From Campanula takesimana (taxonomy: Eukaryota > Streptophyta > Magnoliopsida > Asterales > Campanulaceae): DNA of 64,000 bases. Below, one piece after another: positions 43,951-56,162 of this stretch. The notes under the pieces are model-generated. The model made no database searches and had not been told where the DNA came from. It saw only the letters and a program-made list of their open reading frames with translations. A program made the translations under genes and the position numbers. Positions within the stretch are counted from its first letter, which is position 1, and the number at the start of each line of letters is the position of its first letter. The stretch covers positions 310,001-374,000 of the forward strand of contig JAOWBW010000869.1 in the NCBI GenBank assembly GCA_026119855.1, given 5' to 3'.

Positions 43951-45375
43951 CTTAGAGAAGGGACTGTCTAAATAGAAGATTCGGAATGGAAAGTGGACTC
44001 CCCAAAAGGGATGGAGAGGAATTCACCAAGTAATAGAACTATCCCATAGTTGTTTTCAGATCGGCCATCTATGTTTTGTGAGCTTAAGCTTCGCTTTTAA
44101 TTATTGTACTTTAGATACACACACACTATCCCAAAAAGTACGTATATTTAGTGCATATGTGTAGCAATTTTAACCATCCTAGTTCAGGATTCTTTGGGAA
44201 TAGTGAGTGCGTATCTAGCGTACAATAGTTACACTTGCTAAAATTACATGGGTGGTTAAAACCAAAGCTTAAGCAAAGTACGATGGTTTAAAATGATGAT
44301 AAACCTTTCAGATGTGATCCTTATGAGGTTCCTTTTTTTTTTTGCAGTCCTGGAACATCTATTGCTGTCAGTTCAATACTTGTAGGGCTAGTTTTGGTCG
44401 GAAGAGAAACCTTTGTTTTTCCTCTCTCTTTCTTATCTAATTTAGCAAAGAAATCTCCAATCGAAAAAATCAGCTTCAAGCAGCAAGTAAGCATTTTATT
44501 TACGTAAGTTTCCTGTATTTTCATGTCATCTGTGTAATATCTGTAATCAAATCACCATGTTGCGTTTTCAGATTGTAATATGGTGGGCAGGTCTCATGAG
44601 TGGTTTACTACCATCATTGAGTATTAGTTATGCTGGATCTTAACCGTCCATGCTCGTTATATCCTTGAAATTGATTTGGTGCCTCTGGAACCACATCAAT
44701 GAGCAAGTGAGAAATTACTTGGGTGGACGCCCTGAGAATCCTTCTTGCGGGCCTCTCTTTCTGCCTAGTGCTAATCATCAGTTTTGTACATAAATGGTTC
44801 ATATTATTCTTCTATAAAGGGAGGAAACAAGAGAAGATCACTAGGAAACAAGATACTAGAACAATGAGGTTTCTGGAGTTTGTTTCATGTGCTATCCGTT
44901 ACACTCTTTTTCACTGTGTTTATATATATGTGGAAGTTGGAACAAAGGCAGATATGTTTATTTAAACATCTCTGCTTGATGGCAAAGTTCCTCAATTAGT
45001 ATATCATGCTTGCATATATAGTTGAAATGTGTTTGACCATAAGATCTATATAGCTCTATATATTTTTGACCCACATATGGGTGACTCAGGGGTCACACAA
45101 ATATTCAAGAAGATGGATATTGGCTCGCTAGATATTGGTGATTATCTAGGTATCAATCTCATCTTACCCATTCTGTACACCTTCTTTCTTTATGCTTAAG
45201 GCCTAACTGTTTATGCTTCACCTGTTTAGCAATTGGCGCAATATTCACTGCAACAGATTCTGTGTGCACATTACAGGTATCAAATATTATCAAAGTCACA
45301 GCACTACTAGAGTTGCTAGCTCCGCTCCTGATGAAACAAATAATTTGGATGGTGCAGGTGCTCAATCAGGATGAG
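43951..45375 (+). pseudogene. NHX pseudogene block B1: exons 11, 12(part), 4, 5, 6(part)
   Basis: NHX sequence in scrambled order. The end of intron 10 runs into exon 11 (44348-44486) and the first 29 nt of exon 12 (44572-44600). This joins directly to mid-intron 3 sequence (from 44601), then exon 4 (45090-45149), exon 5 (45230-45276) and only 18 nt of exon 6 (45358-45375). Splice sites of the complete exons survive. The junction at 44600 shares GAG between exon 12 and intron 3. Introns 4 and 5 are closer to block B2 than to the intact gene, so B1 was copied from the second locus. It cannot encode a transporter. Confidence 0.92.
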
Positions 45376-45729
45376 TAGGAATCTAAGTGGTTTACTCTTC
45401 TTCCTTTCCCATAATAATATACGAACCTCCTGTTGAGTCCTAAGTTTAGAAACACATCCCTGAAATCAGACCTTATCTTTCAACATGGTATGAGAGATCA
45501 AGGTTCCTTTTCCAATTTGGTACTGGACGAGTGCCTATGCGTATTTATGTTAAAAATCATTCAACTATTCAAGTAGCCAATGCATATATATGTTCAATGT
45601 TTTTCATTTTTGCTTCAGTAAGGCCCTCCGGTGAAAACTTTGACAAGTGTTTATGTCCAGGTTTCAGGTGAAGAAGAAGCAATTCTTTAGAAATTTCATT
45701 ACTATTATGCTCTTTGGCGCTGTTGGTAC

Positions 45730-46120
45730 CATAGTTACCGGGAACTCCCAACCCCCCCTCGTCCCACGTCCCGGGAACACGCGTCCCGGGTTCACAAGGG
45801 AACTCGACCCAAAGTACTCAAACAATCGTACCGGAAAATAAACGGTCACAAACGTAGAATCCTGTCTGCATTTACAATCTTTTATGGTTATCCGCCTTTA
45901 CATTATACTCTTTTATCTCCCTAAAAGTATATATACATAAATATATGTGTGTGTGTGTGTGTATATATATGTTATTATATTCAACTTAGTGATGTGTTTT
46001 CAACATAGAGCGTACCACGTTCCCAATTGATCCTACCCCCCAACGTACCCAAAATTTACTAAGTCACGTTCCTCGTTCCCGTCCCGCGTCCCGAAACGTC
46101 CCACGTTCCTGGTAACTATG
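45730..46120. mobile_element. hAT element inside NHX pseudogene exon 3
   Basis: Starts catagttaccgggaac and ends gttcctggtaactatg (15 of 16 inverted). Perfect 8-bp duplication of exon sequence, gttggtac, at 45722-45729 and 46121-46128. The GC-rich subterminal words cgtcccacgtcccggg/ccgcgtcccgaaacgtccc recur. Non-autonomous. Removing it and one duplication restores exon 3 to exactly 98 nt, the same as the intact gene. Confidence 0.95.
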
Positions 46121-47351
46121 GTTGGTACACTGATTTCATGTGCTGTTATATCACTAGGTATACATTAAAACTTTTTATTTTTTTGCTCCAATATCTCTAA
46201 AATGATCTAGTACAATGTGAAAGTTTCTACAAACACTAATTGTTTCGAGTCACAAGACTGAAATTATTCTTTCTCATTCAGAACAAAAGTTCTTGTGGTT
46301 GTTAATATCCTTGAATGCGATCTTATGCTTGTGTTTAAGTCTGGGAATGTATTCATATACATGATTCCTGTTTCTGGCTGTCCAAAAGAGACTTGCACAT
46401 TTAATTGTGTTTTTTGTTGGTTACCCTTGCCCCCTCAGATTATTGATGTCTTTCATCAAAATTTTATTTGAAATAGGAATAATATTCCAGCAAGGTGGGC
46501 TCACCTTATCATAAACTCAACTGGGTTTCTGCTTCTCTCGGCAACATTTGAACAGAAATGTGTACCTTCCATTACAAATTGGATTGCTAAACTGAAAACA
46601 TATAAGTGGCTTCATTTAGTCTTTTTAATCACAGTTTCTGTTTTCACATGAATCCATTTACTCTGGTATTTAAAAGTGTTGAACGTGAAATCAGTAGCCA
46701 CAAATTAAGGTTGGGCACAAGAATTAAGGAAAAAGTGGAAAATGTGATGTGTTGCGAGTGTAGATAGTTGGTTAGGAGAGAGAAAGTAGGGCAGGGAATA
46801 GTAAGTGGGTAGTTGTTGTGAGTATGACAAGTGGGTCCCATTATTTAAAAAATATCTATTTTGGATTCGTACATTAAAGTGGGACACCCAAAATGGCTAT
46901 CTTTGTAAATTAATGTGGGATGGAGGGAGTATATATTATGTGATGGTTCACATCATTTGCTATAATATTTTTGTTTATTTTTATTTTAATTATGTTTCAT
47001 TTTCCTTACCTGAGAGTGGTGGGGCAGGTGGGCGGGTTGGGGGAGGGGGTGAGAAGTTGTATGACAGGGTAGTTGATTGCCAGTTTTTGGAATTCAGTGT
47101 GACGGTTGGTAAAAGATTTGGTGGAGACGCTGGATATCGGGGCAGTTTTCTTCTGCTTCTTTTTGGACTTAACATAATGAGAGGCTATTCCTGCTCTATG
47201 GGTTTTTGGTACCCACTTTGTTCTTATTTTCTTTCCACATTGGTTATTAATGATTTGAATAATGCTTGCTATTTTCGGGGATTTGTTAGTAGGGATCTAC
47301 TGACTGGGTGTTTGATTGATGTAATAGGTTTCCTCAATAGGCCTATGACAC

Positions 47352-48254
47352 TATACTCTTCTTGTTCGAATGTTTAATGAGCTTCAAAAACATATCTCTG
47401 ATTTTTCATATTTTCTAGTCTCTCTCGTGTTTGAAAGCTAGACTGTCCAGTTGTATTGTGGCAGTGATAGATGTGGATGACCAGGCTTCAAGTACACTTC
47501 GCTTGTGAAGTTGCACCGGCCTTTACTTCTGATGGCATTACTTTAAGGGCTAATGCCAGTGCTCATCCGTGTGGATGTTGGAGAAAGCATTCAGTGTTTA
47601 GGTGGAGGGTGGATGCAAGTCTTTTCCACTCTAGTGGGGAGGGTTGCTCTAACTGAGTCTTGCATTTTTAGCCTGCGTACTATTTTCTTTTCTCATTCTC
47701 GACTAGAGTTAGGACAACAATTTGAGAAATTTTCTTTTGGAATGGATCTGTGAGGAAAGTTGGAATCATTTGGGTGCATAGGATCCGGTCCTCATTTCTT
47801 TGGCACCAAGTGCCTTTGGTGTTATCCCAGGAACCAACTCTCTTGAAGATGGGTCATAAGATGCGTATGGCACACTTCCAGTTCCAGAGATCCTTCATTA
47901 CCTTAATTATCATTTTTAATCCATCAGTGTCTTCATGCTTTTAACCTCATGTTGTTTATTGGTGGGGAGGGGAAGGGTGAACTTTTTCAGGACCACATAT
48001 CCAGACTTGCCCTATTTCTACTTCACTTCCTAGGTTGTTTAGAAACCCTTCTATCCCAGATGTTCCTGTTTCTGGTTTCTCTCTCAGGGAGTTCGACTCT
48101 ATCTCTTGGAACTGTTGCTCCTTCACGAACCTCGATCACAATGATTCGAGAACTTGGTAGATCTTCTTGATATTCTCATTTTGTGCCCCCATTTTCTCCC
48201 TTGTGTATGAACTTATGCTCCTTCAGCTTCAGGAACATAGACTGTTTTTTGGAG
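47352..48254. other. Segment unique to NHX pseudogene intron 3
   Basis: About 900 bp with no match to the intact NHX intron 3 by eye. It is less AT-rich than its surroundings and has short open frames in all + frames, none with a recognisable domain. It may be an insertion of unknown origin replacing about 30605-31340 of the intact copy. Confidence 0.5.
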
Positions 48255-48963
48255 AAGATCAGTAGGAAACTAGTTACTAGAACAAAGAGGTTTCTGTAGT
48301 TTGGTTCAAGTGCTATCTGTTACAATATTTTTCACAGTTTATATATACGTGGAAGTTGGAACAAAGGAAGATATTATAATTGAAACATCTTTGCTTGACA
48401 GCAAAGTTCCTCAATTAGTATAACATGCTTGCATTTATAGGTGAAAATGTGTTGACTATAAAATCTGTATATTCTTTTTGACACACATTTTCGTGACTCA
48501 GGTGTCACACAGATATTCAAGAAAATGGATATTGGCTCTCTAGATATCGGTGATTATCTAGGTATCAATCTCATCTTTCCCATTTTGTACGCCTTCTTTC
48601 TTTATGCTTTAGGCCTAACTGTTTATGCTTCACCTGTTTAGCAATTGGCACAATATTTGCTGCAACAGATTCTGTGTGCACATTACAGGTATCAATATTA
48701 TTAAAGTCACAGCACTACTAGAGTTGCTAGCTCCGCTCCTGATGAAACAAATAATTTGGATGGTGCAGGTGCTCAATCAGGATGAGACTCCCCTTCTCTA
48801 CAGTCTAGTTTTTGGGGAAGGTGTTGTCAATGATGCTACATCGGTGGTACTGTTTAATGCATTACAGAGCTTTGACCTCGAAATTGTCGATCCCAGTATT
48901 GCCCTGCATTTTGCTGGCAATTTCTTCTATTTGTTCATTACAAGCACTATGCTTGGAGTGTTG

Positions 48964-49022
48964 GTAATCTCTCTCTCTCTCTATATATATATATCTATCT
49001 ATCTATCTATATATATATATTT
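48964..49022. repeat. (CT)n/(TA)n/(TATC)n microsatellite
   Basis: ctctctctct, atatatatat and tatctatctatc runs at the start of pseudogene intron 6, at the position where the intact gene carries a MITE. Confidence 0.85.
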
Positions 49023-50593
49023 ATTCCAATTTTCCAGTCTGTTTGTTTTGAACCGTCGAGAGAGGTGGGGCCGCAAGGAACCTTTCTCATGCAACTGTCA
49101 TTGTAGTATGATGACTCATTGTTTTGCTGCAGTCAGGATTGCTTACCGCTTACGTCATCAAAAAACTGTATTTCGGCAGGTAACTTACTTTCATAAAGAA
49201 AGCTACATTTGTAGGTTATTTACTTGTTTTATACGTATAGGTTTTATCAGGAACATTCTTAGAACTATTTCCAACAATACATTGCAATATACAAAACTGG
49301 ATCCTCACAGTTATTAAGTTCTTTTCCATTGGAGAAATATCGTATCATGTAACCTGATTTTGTAAATTCAGGCACTCAACAGATCGTGAAGTTGCGCTTA
49401 TGATTCTCATGGCGTACCTTTCTTACATGATGGCTGAAGTGAGTTTCTATCCTTTTCAAGTAGTTTTTTTCCAGAAATCCATTTTCTTTGTGATTCGTAA
49501 TTTTTTGTTTTGGATCCTTCGCTTTGACTGTGAGCCCACTTTGTTAATTATCTTTTCCTTTGTCCAGCTCTTTTATCTGAGTGGCATCCTTACTGTGTTT
49601 TTCTGTGGGATTGTGATGTCCCACTACACCTGGCACAATGTGACCAAGAGTTCAAGAATTACTACCAAGTATGTTTCCCGTGACATATCATCTCTGATTT
49701 CCAGGATTTGATTGGATCAAACTAGAGTTCTAATTAGTTTCATATGAAGCAACTTTATTAACTAATGCTTTAGATCTTCCTGAAATTGACATGCAGGCAT
49801 GCTTTTGCAACCCTATCATTTGTTGCTGAAACTTTTATCTTTCTCTATGTTGGTATGGATGCCATGGATATCGAAAAATGGAGATTTGCGACCACGAGGT
49901 ATGTTTAAAAATGTATAGAAATGAGATTTATATATCCTATCACCTAAGTAACGATGATTTTTATAATGCTATTTCAAGCTATACACTCCCTCCGTTCCAC
50001 TTTAATAGTCGCATCCGAATGTCGAATTACATCTTAATAGTTCTTATGATATATATTAGAGGTAAGAGATTTATATGATGCACAAGAGAACTAATGTCAT
50101 AAGTTGACCATGAAATAATAATTTTTGGGGAAAAATCAAATATTTGTAGCTTAGTTATTGAAAATGGAATCTTTAAGAGAAATATCCTAAAAAGGAATTT
50201 TGGACTCTAATGTGGAGGGAGTATTAGAGAAGGGACTGTCTAAATAGAAGATTCGGAATGGAAAGTGGACTCCCCAAATGGGATGGAGAGGAATTCACCA
50301 AGTAATAGAACTATCCCATAGTTGTTTTCAGATGGGCCTTTTGTGAGCTTAAGCTTCGCTTTTAACTATTGTACTTTAGATACACACACTATCCCAAAAA
50401 GTACGTATATTTAGTGCAAATGTGTAGCAATTTTAACCATCCTAGTTCAGGATTTTTTGGGAATAGTGTGTGCGTATCTAGAGTACTATAGTTACAATTG
50501 CTAAAATTACATGGGTGGTTAAAACCAAAGCTTAAGCAAAGTACGATGGTTTAAAATGATGATAAACCTTTCAGATGTGATCCTTATGAGGTA

Positions 50594-50629
<36 letters not shown>

Positions 50630-51698
50630 AGTCCTGGAACATCTATCTATTGCTGTCAGTTCAATTCTTATAGGGCTAGTTTTGGTCGGAAGAGCCGCCT
50701 TTGTTTTTCCTCTCTCTTTCTTATCGAATTTAGCAAAGAAATCTCCAATTGAAAAAATCAGCTTCAAGCAGCAAGTAAGCATTTTATTTTCTTAAATTTC
50801 CCGTATTTTCATGTCGTGTGTAATTTGTAATCAAATCAATATGTTGCGTTTTCAGATTGTAATATGGTGGGCAGGTCTCATGAGAGGTGCTGTATCTATG
50901 GCACTCGCCTATAACAAGGTAACATCTTGACTAGTTAAATTATGTGCTACTTATATTGATTTATAAATATATGACCTCTGTCTCAATAGAAAAGGCGTTT
51001 TATTCCTTTTTGGACTCTCCCATTGAAGTGTAAAATTTCCCTTTTAGGCAATTGTGTACAACAAATTGACTAAACTAACCTTCAGTTTCCCGCCTACTTT
51101 GCATTCAGATATTGCCACTAAAACTTTCAAATATCTTTAGGGGCAAACTTAGAGAATCAGTATATATCTAACGCATTTTCCTTTTCCACTTTCATTTATT
51201 GATGCAGTTCACAAGAGCAGGTCACACCCAATTGCTAGGAAATGCAATAATGATCACAAGCACAATCACCGTCGTTCTTTTCAGCACAGTGGTAAAAATC
51301 TTTTCTATATTCTGCGAAAAACCTATATTTTGACTTTATACTCCTTCCGTCCAGGAAAGATAGTCCCATTTGACTTTTTATGGTCAACACAAGTGAACTT
51401 TGACCAAATATTAATATCGATTTAATCATCCTAGAGAAATTTTAGAAATTGTAATTGACAAAATTATTATTGGATGATTAGATTGCCATTAATGTTTAGT
51501 CAAAGTTGTGTTGATTATCAAAAGTCAAGTGGGACAAACTTTCAGGGACGGATCACCATCAACCATTTTAGCTACTAACATTTGGCATCTTCCTAGGTAT
51601 TTGGTTTATTGACACAACCAATTATAAGGTTCTTACTACCACCACAACGCCAGTCAAGTGCTGCATCGTCCGAACGTAACAGTCCAAAGTCAATAACT

Positions 51699-51962
51699 CA
51701 ATCACGCCTGAATTTTTTTCACCTTTTTTCTTCCACCTATTTCACTCAATCACACTTATAAAATCACACCTCACGCAGAAAACACACCCCAGTCATTGTA
51801 TCAATTATTTATTTACCAGCCCTCTCTTCTCTCCTGCCATAATAATGGAGTTGATAAGTTATCTCCTTCTCTATATACAGTATCTATCTGTATTATATAT
51901 ACATATGTAGTGTGTAGTATACTATCTTTTCAATCGGGTGCTCAAAAAGCATAAACAATATA
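51699..51962. other. Foreign sequence after the NHX exon 14 break
   Basis: No similarity to the NHX C-terminal exon; no gene recognised. Confidence 0.55.
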
Positions 51963-52132
51963 CTCCCTCCGTCCCAAAATATATTTTCATTTGTCATTTC
52001 TCATTGTCCCAAAATGTTTTTCCAGTTTCTACAATTTAGGCTTAAAAGTGCACAAACAAAACACATGGTTAATGAAGCAAGTGTTCATATGCTTAAAAGT
52101 CAAATAAAAAGATCATTTTGGGACGGAGGAAG
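51963..52132. mobile_element. Stowaway-type MITE (family A)
   Basis: Ends ctccctccgtcccaaaatat and tcattttgggacggaggaag, flanked by TA. Confidence 0.85.
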
Positions 52133-53389
52133 TATTTTTTATTTTTTTTATTTTTTATTTTTTTTATTTTTTATGTTTTGGTTTTGTTGAACAATGCAGT
52201 TTTTGCTGGCTTTGAAGATGAAGAGGGAAGTGGGGAGAAGTATTGTTAATTGGTGATTCGGTGAATCAATTGGCGTGTCTATTCAATCTCTTCTTCAACT
52301 TTGTCCCTTTCTCATCTCTTTTACCTGAAAGGCTACAAATCCATTTTTAAACATTTTTTTTTTTTGTATAGTTATGCATTATATTTTTAAATTTGGAAAT
52401 GCTGTGAGAGTACTACTTCTATTTAAGATGAATGTCAAAATAAATAAATTTATTTTTAATTAAAAGTAAATTTCATTTATTTTGAGATATATATTAATTA
52501 CTATAAGTAAACAATAAAGCTTTGCAAAAGCTTATTGTATGACGGCCATCAAGTGTAACAGTTTGGTGTAAATGCTTCTATGCACAAATAAATATTCAAG
52601 CGGGAGCTGGCTGCTTAATGTTGGGTTCTGTTTGGCTTTTGTTTCATACTTTTATGTACATACTCATTAATCGGGGATTAACCCGTTGTTTTCTTTTGTG
52701 CGTGGATATTTATAATTATATTATATAATTATTAAATATTTTAAATAAATATAAATAAATTTTAAAATATATAAAAATCTACTTGTGATTTTTTAATAAT
52801 AGTGGAAATAATTTAGTTACTATGGTATAAAATATATATTAAGATTGGTTAATAGCATTGGTTAAGAATAACTTTATAATTTTTTAAAAAATTTACTCTG
52901 TTTGTCACATAATGATGTCAATTTTTACCCTTGATTAATTGAGAAAATAATGTTTTAATTATAGTTAACATTATAGTAATTATGAGCTTAAATAGTAAAT
53001 TAAAAGATAATGGTTACCTAAGTAGTACCCCTTCCGTCACAGAGTAAGAGTCATACCTTTCAAATGCATGGAGAATAAGAAATTGTGGAAGTGATTTAAG
53101 TGTTGTGAGTATAAAAGTAAAGTAAGAGAGATAATTAGTGGGAGAGAATAGTAAATTGATTAGTGTTGTGAGTATAAAAGTAAAGTATGAGAGAGAATGA
53201 GTGGGAGAGAATAGTGAATTGATTAGTGTTGTGAGTATAAAAGTAAAGTATGAGAGAGAATGAGTTGGATGAATAGTAAAGATTTTTTGCTATTTTACGA
53301 AAGAGACTCTTACTCTAGGATGTACAAAAATAGAAAGCACGATTCTTACACTGAGACATATGGAATAACTTTTATCGTAAATAATAAGT
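52133..53389. other. AT-rich intergenic
   Basis: No gene seen. A probable degenerate MITE with repeated gtgttgtgagtataaaagtaaag units lies at about 53027-53370: gtgttgtgagtataaaagta occurs three times, at about 53101, 53163 and 53227. Confidence 0.5.
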
Positions 53390-53860
53390 TAAAAGTAATA
53401 GTTACTATATAGAGTAAATAATACTAATAATAGTAATTTTTTTCAAAAGAATACTAATAATAGTAATAGTTACAATATATCGTAACTATTCTAATTAGTT
53501 AATATTATTGTTAATAATAGTTAGTACTAGTATTTTGTAACTATTATACTTAACTAATATTACTAATAGTAATAATTATATTATATAATTAACTAATACT
53601 ATTAATAGTAATATTTATCTTATATAATAACTTTTACATTTAACTAATACTATTAATAGTAATAGTTGTCTTATATAATTAACTATTATAGTTAACTAAT
53701 ACTATTAATAGTACTAATAGTTACCCTTTATAATAACTATTATACTATTAATAGTAATAGTTATCTTATATAATTATCTATTATAATAAACTAATACTAT
53801 TAATAGTAATAATTAACTAATATAGTTACTATTACAATTAATTAATACTATTAGCTACTA
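53390..53860. repeat. AT-rich imperfect tandem repeat with CTATTAATAG palindromes
   Basis: Repeated words aactaatactattaatagta, atagttatcttatataatta and ctattata follow one another about every 45-55 bp. The 10-bp palindrome ctattaatag recurs at least five times. No coding potential. This could be a decayed satellite or a matrix-attachment-type sequence. Confidence 0.7.
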
Positions 53861-54110
53861 TAAGAGAAAAGTGAAAAGTCACCTATTTAAAATGCTACAG
53901 ATGATGTGGCACCACAAAAAACAAAAGTTACCCAAAACTTGTCCACATGACACCACCTAAAGACTCTACCTTGACTTTTAATGTATATAATTTTTTTTAA
54001 TTCATGCTAATAACATATCAAGAGTAGTATTAGCTCAATTTTTTTATTACTAATAATTAAGAAAAGTATTAGGAAGGCGAAAAGGCTTTGAAAAAACTGA
54101 TAGTATAGTA

Positions 54111-54873
54111 TAGACATGTCCAAATAGAACCGGGAACCGACGGAACCGGCGGATAGAACCGGAACCGGGAACCGGCGAGAACCGTGAACCGCCGGAACCG
54201 GGAACCAAACGGAACCGAGAATCGTATTGAAACGGTTCGAATACGAATCCAACATATTCAGAACCGAGGAACCGGCGGAACCGGGAACCGAGAACCGGAA
54301 CCGAGAACCGGGAACCGAACGGTTCTCTGCATCAGAGGACTTTAAAGATGTTTGATCATTATGGTAGGTTGGCTGCTAGCTAATATATATACTGATATAC
54401 ATACTCCCTCCGTCCCAAAATACTTGTAGTTCTAGGATTTTCACACAAATTAAGAAAAAAAAAATACATGTGTAATAGACTATATTACTCTTGGAACATT
54501 TCAAGTATCAAGACAATTTAATACTTTTACAATGACAACACTATCATAAATAATGGTATATTTGATAAACAATGTAAAAAAATGTATAGATAATAGCAAA
54601 ACTATAAATATTTTGGGACAAACTTCAACTCCTTAAACTACAAGTATTTTGAAATGACGGGAGTATTACATTTTAAACTACAAATATTTTGGGACGGAGG
54701 GAGTATTACATACTTATTAGATGGTGAGATGGAACCGGTGGAACCGTCGGAACCGGCGGATAGAACCGGGAACCAGGAACCGGATTAAGATGGTTCGAAT
54801 ACGGTTCCGGCCATTTGGGAACCGAGAACCGGCGATTCCGGAACCGGGAACCGGAACCGTTTGGACATGTCTA
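54111..54873. mobile_element. hAT element with GAACCGG-rich ends, copy 2
   Basis: Starts tagacatgtccaaa and ends tttggacatgtcta. Perfect 8-bp duplication, gtatagta, at 54103-54110 and 54874-54881. Co-linear with copy 1 at 38785, including the nested MITE at 54404-54703. Confidence 0.95.
54404..54703. mobile_element. Stowaway-type MITE nested in hAT copy 2
   Basis: Same site, ends and partial 3' repeat as the MITE in copy 1. Confidence 0.87.
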
Positions 54874-54992
54874 GTATAGTATAGTATGACAACCATTAAC
54901 TTAGAAGACTAACCCTCTACTAAAGATGCAAACGAACTTAGAAACGTATAATAAATCAAATTATTGAACTTCTAACCATTGGACATTATGTA

Positions 54993-55224
54993 CTCATTCT
55001 GTCCCGCTTTAAAGTTCTTACTTTCCTTTTTAGTATGTCCTAATTTAAGGTTCTTACTTTGCTTTATTACCTAAAATAGAAAGTGGGACCCAATTGTCAT
55101 TCTCACAACAAAAACTCCTAACTCACTTTCTCTCTCCCACTTTACTTTTCATACTCACAACATTTACTTTTTTTTAATCTCCGTGCAAAGTCAAACTAAG
55201 AACTTTAAATTGGGACGGAGTGAG
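54993..55224. mobile_element. Stowaway-type MITE (family I)
   Basis: Ends ctcattctgtcccgctttaa and ttaaattgggacggagtgag, with TA flanks. Confidence 0.83.
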
Positions 55225-55315
55225 TAATTTGTATGCAGAAATAAATTTCAGAGGTTGTTGGGTCATGTTGACTTTTGTTTTATGTACTTTCATTTTAATG
55301 CATGGTTTAATTGTA

Positions 55316-55609
55316 CTCCTCCGGTCACAAATATAAGCAAAAATAACTAAAATCATACTTATTAAGAAAGTAGTTAAATTTAGTTAATTATCTTGATTTT
55401 GTAATAAAAATACTAATATATCCTCATATTAAATGTGTAATAAATGTACACTTGTATTTGAAAATGAGTAATTAATTAGGGGTATTTTTGGTAAAAGAGT
55501 ATTAAATACAGTTACATTTAATGCGTTTTGTATTGAAACCCATTTTTTTTGCTTATATTTAGGTCCAAAAAACCCCAATTTTTTTGCTTATATTTGTGTC
55601 CGGAGGGAG
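55316..55609. mobile_element. Stowaway-type MITE (family K)
   Basis: Ends ctcctccggtcacaaatata and tatatttgtgtccggaggga, TA on both sides. Confidence 0.83.
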
Positions 55610-56162
55610 TATTAAAGTTATGTTTTTATACAGTAGGTATTTTTTTCTTTATTAAAACTTAAGAAAAGTATATACAAGAAGAAACTATGCATATATTTCA
55701 ATTTAATTAATAAGTACCCTTATTTATTGTTAGAGCAAAATATAAATAAGAACGATGATCAACGAAATAATCAATCACAAACACAAGAATTTACGTGGTT
55801 CACCAACTTGGCTACGTCCACGGGCGGAGGGAGAATATATTACTTTCAAATTCAATGAACAATTACAAAAGACAATCTCTCTAATTTAGTTGCACGAATT
55901 ATTTATGCAAATAATTCCGTCAACCTAAATCCTAGATCTCTACTTGTAACTCTCAAAGATGAACGACTAAAAAATTATGCTAGGGGAGGGATTAGTATTT
56001 ATAGGCATAAATACTAGAAACCCAAAAAGAAACCTATTTCTTGTGCCCAAAGTAACTCTATTCTCATTAGGAAACTATTTCCTAATTCTCAAAAATTTCA
56101 TTTACACAAAATATGAGTACTAATTAATTTGGGACAGTGTAAGAGTCTAAAACGAATTAAAC

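Larger units (their letters stand above)
45376..51698 (+). pseudogene. NHX pseudogene block B2: exons 3-14, disrupted
   Basis: Starts in intron 2 sequence and contains exon 3 (45661-46157, split by a hAT at 45730-46120), 4 (48502-48561), 5 (48642-48688), 6 (48769-48963), 7 (49133-49179), 8 (49372-49438), 9 (49568-49668), 10 (49797-49898), 11 (50632-50774), 12 (50856-50918), 13 (51208-51291) and a truncated 14 (51597-51698). Exons 1-2 are missing. Exon 11 has an extra ctat (143 nt instead of 139), a frameshift in a membrane region. Exon 14 stops after about 100 of 333 nt, at foreign sequence. Exons 4-10 remain open with small changes (GAIFA to GTIFA, VTESS to VTKSS). A degenerate MITE lies in intron 3 (about 46700-46932). 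Confidence 0.93.

Noticed and set aside
46805..47377. 190-codon open frame in NHX pseudogene intron 3
   Set aside because: It spans a MITE end and NHX intron sequence whose counterpart in the intact gene is non-coding.
47471..48170. A protein-coding gene in the unique pseudogene segment
   Set aside because: Several short frames with stops and no recognisable domain; evidence is insufficient.
48625..49317. 230-codon frame across pseudogene exons 5-7
   Set aside because: It reads through exon 6 and introns in one frame. The true exon joints give NHX sequence, so it is a shadow of the pseudogene.
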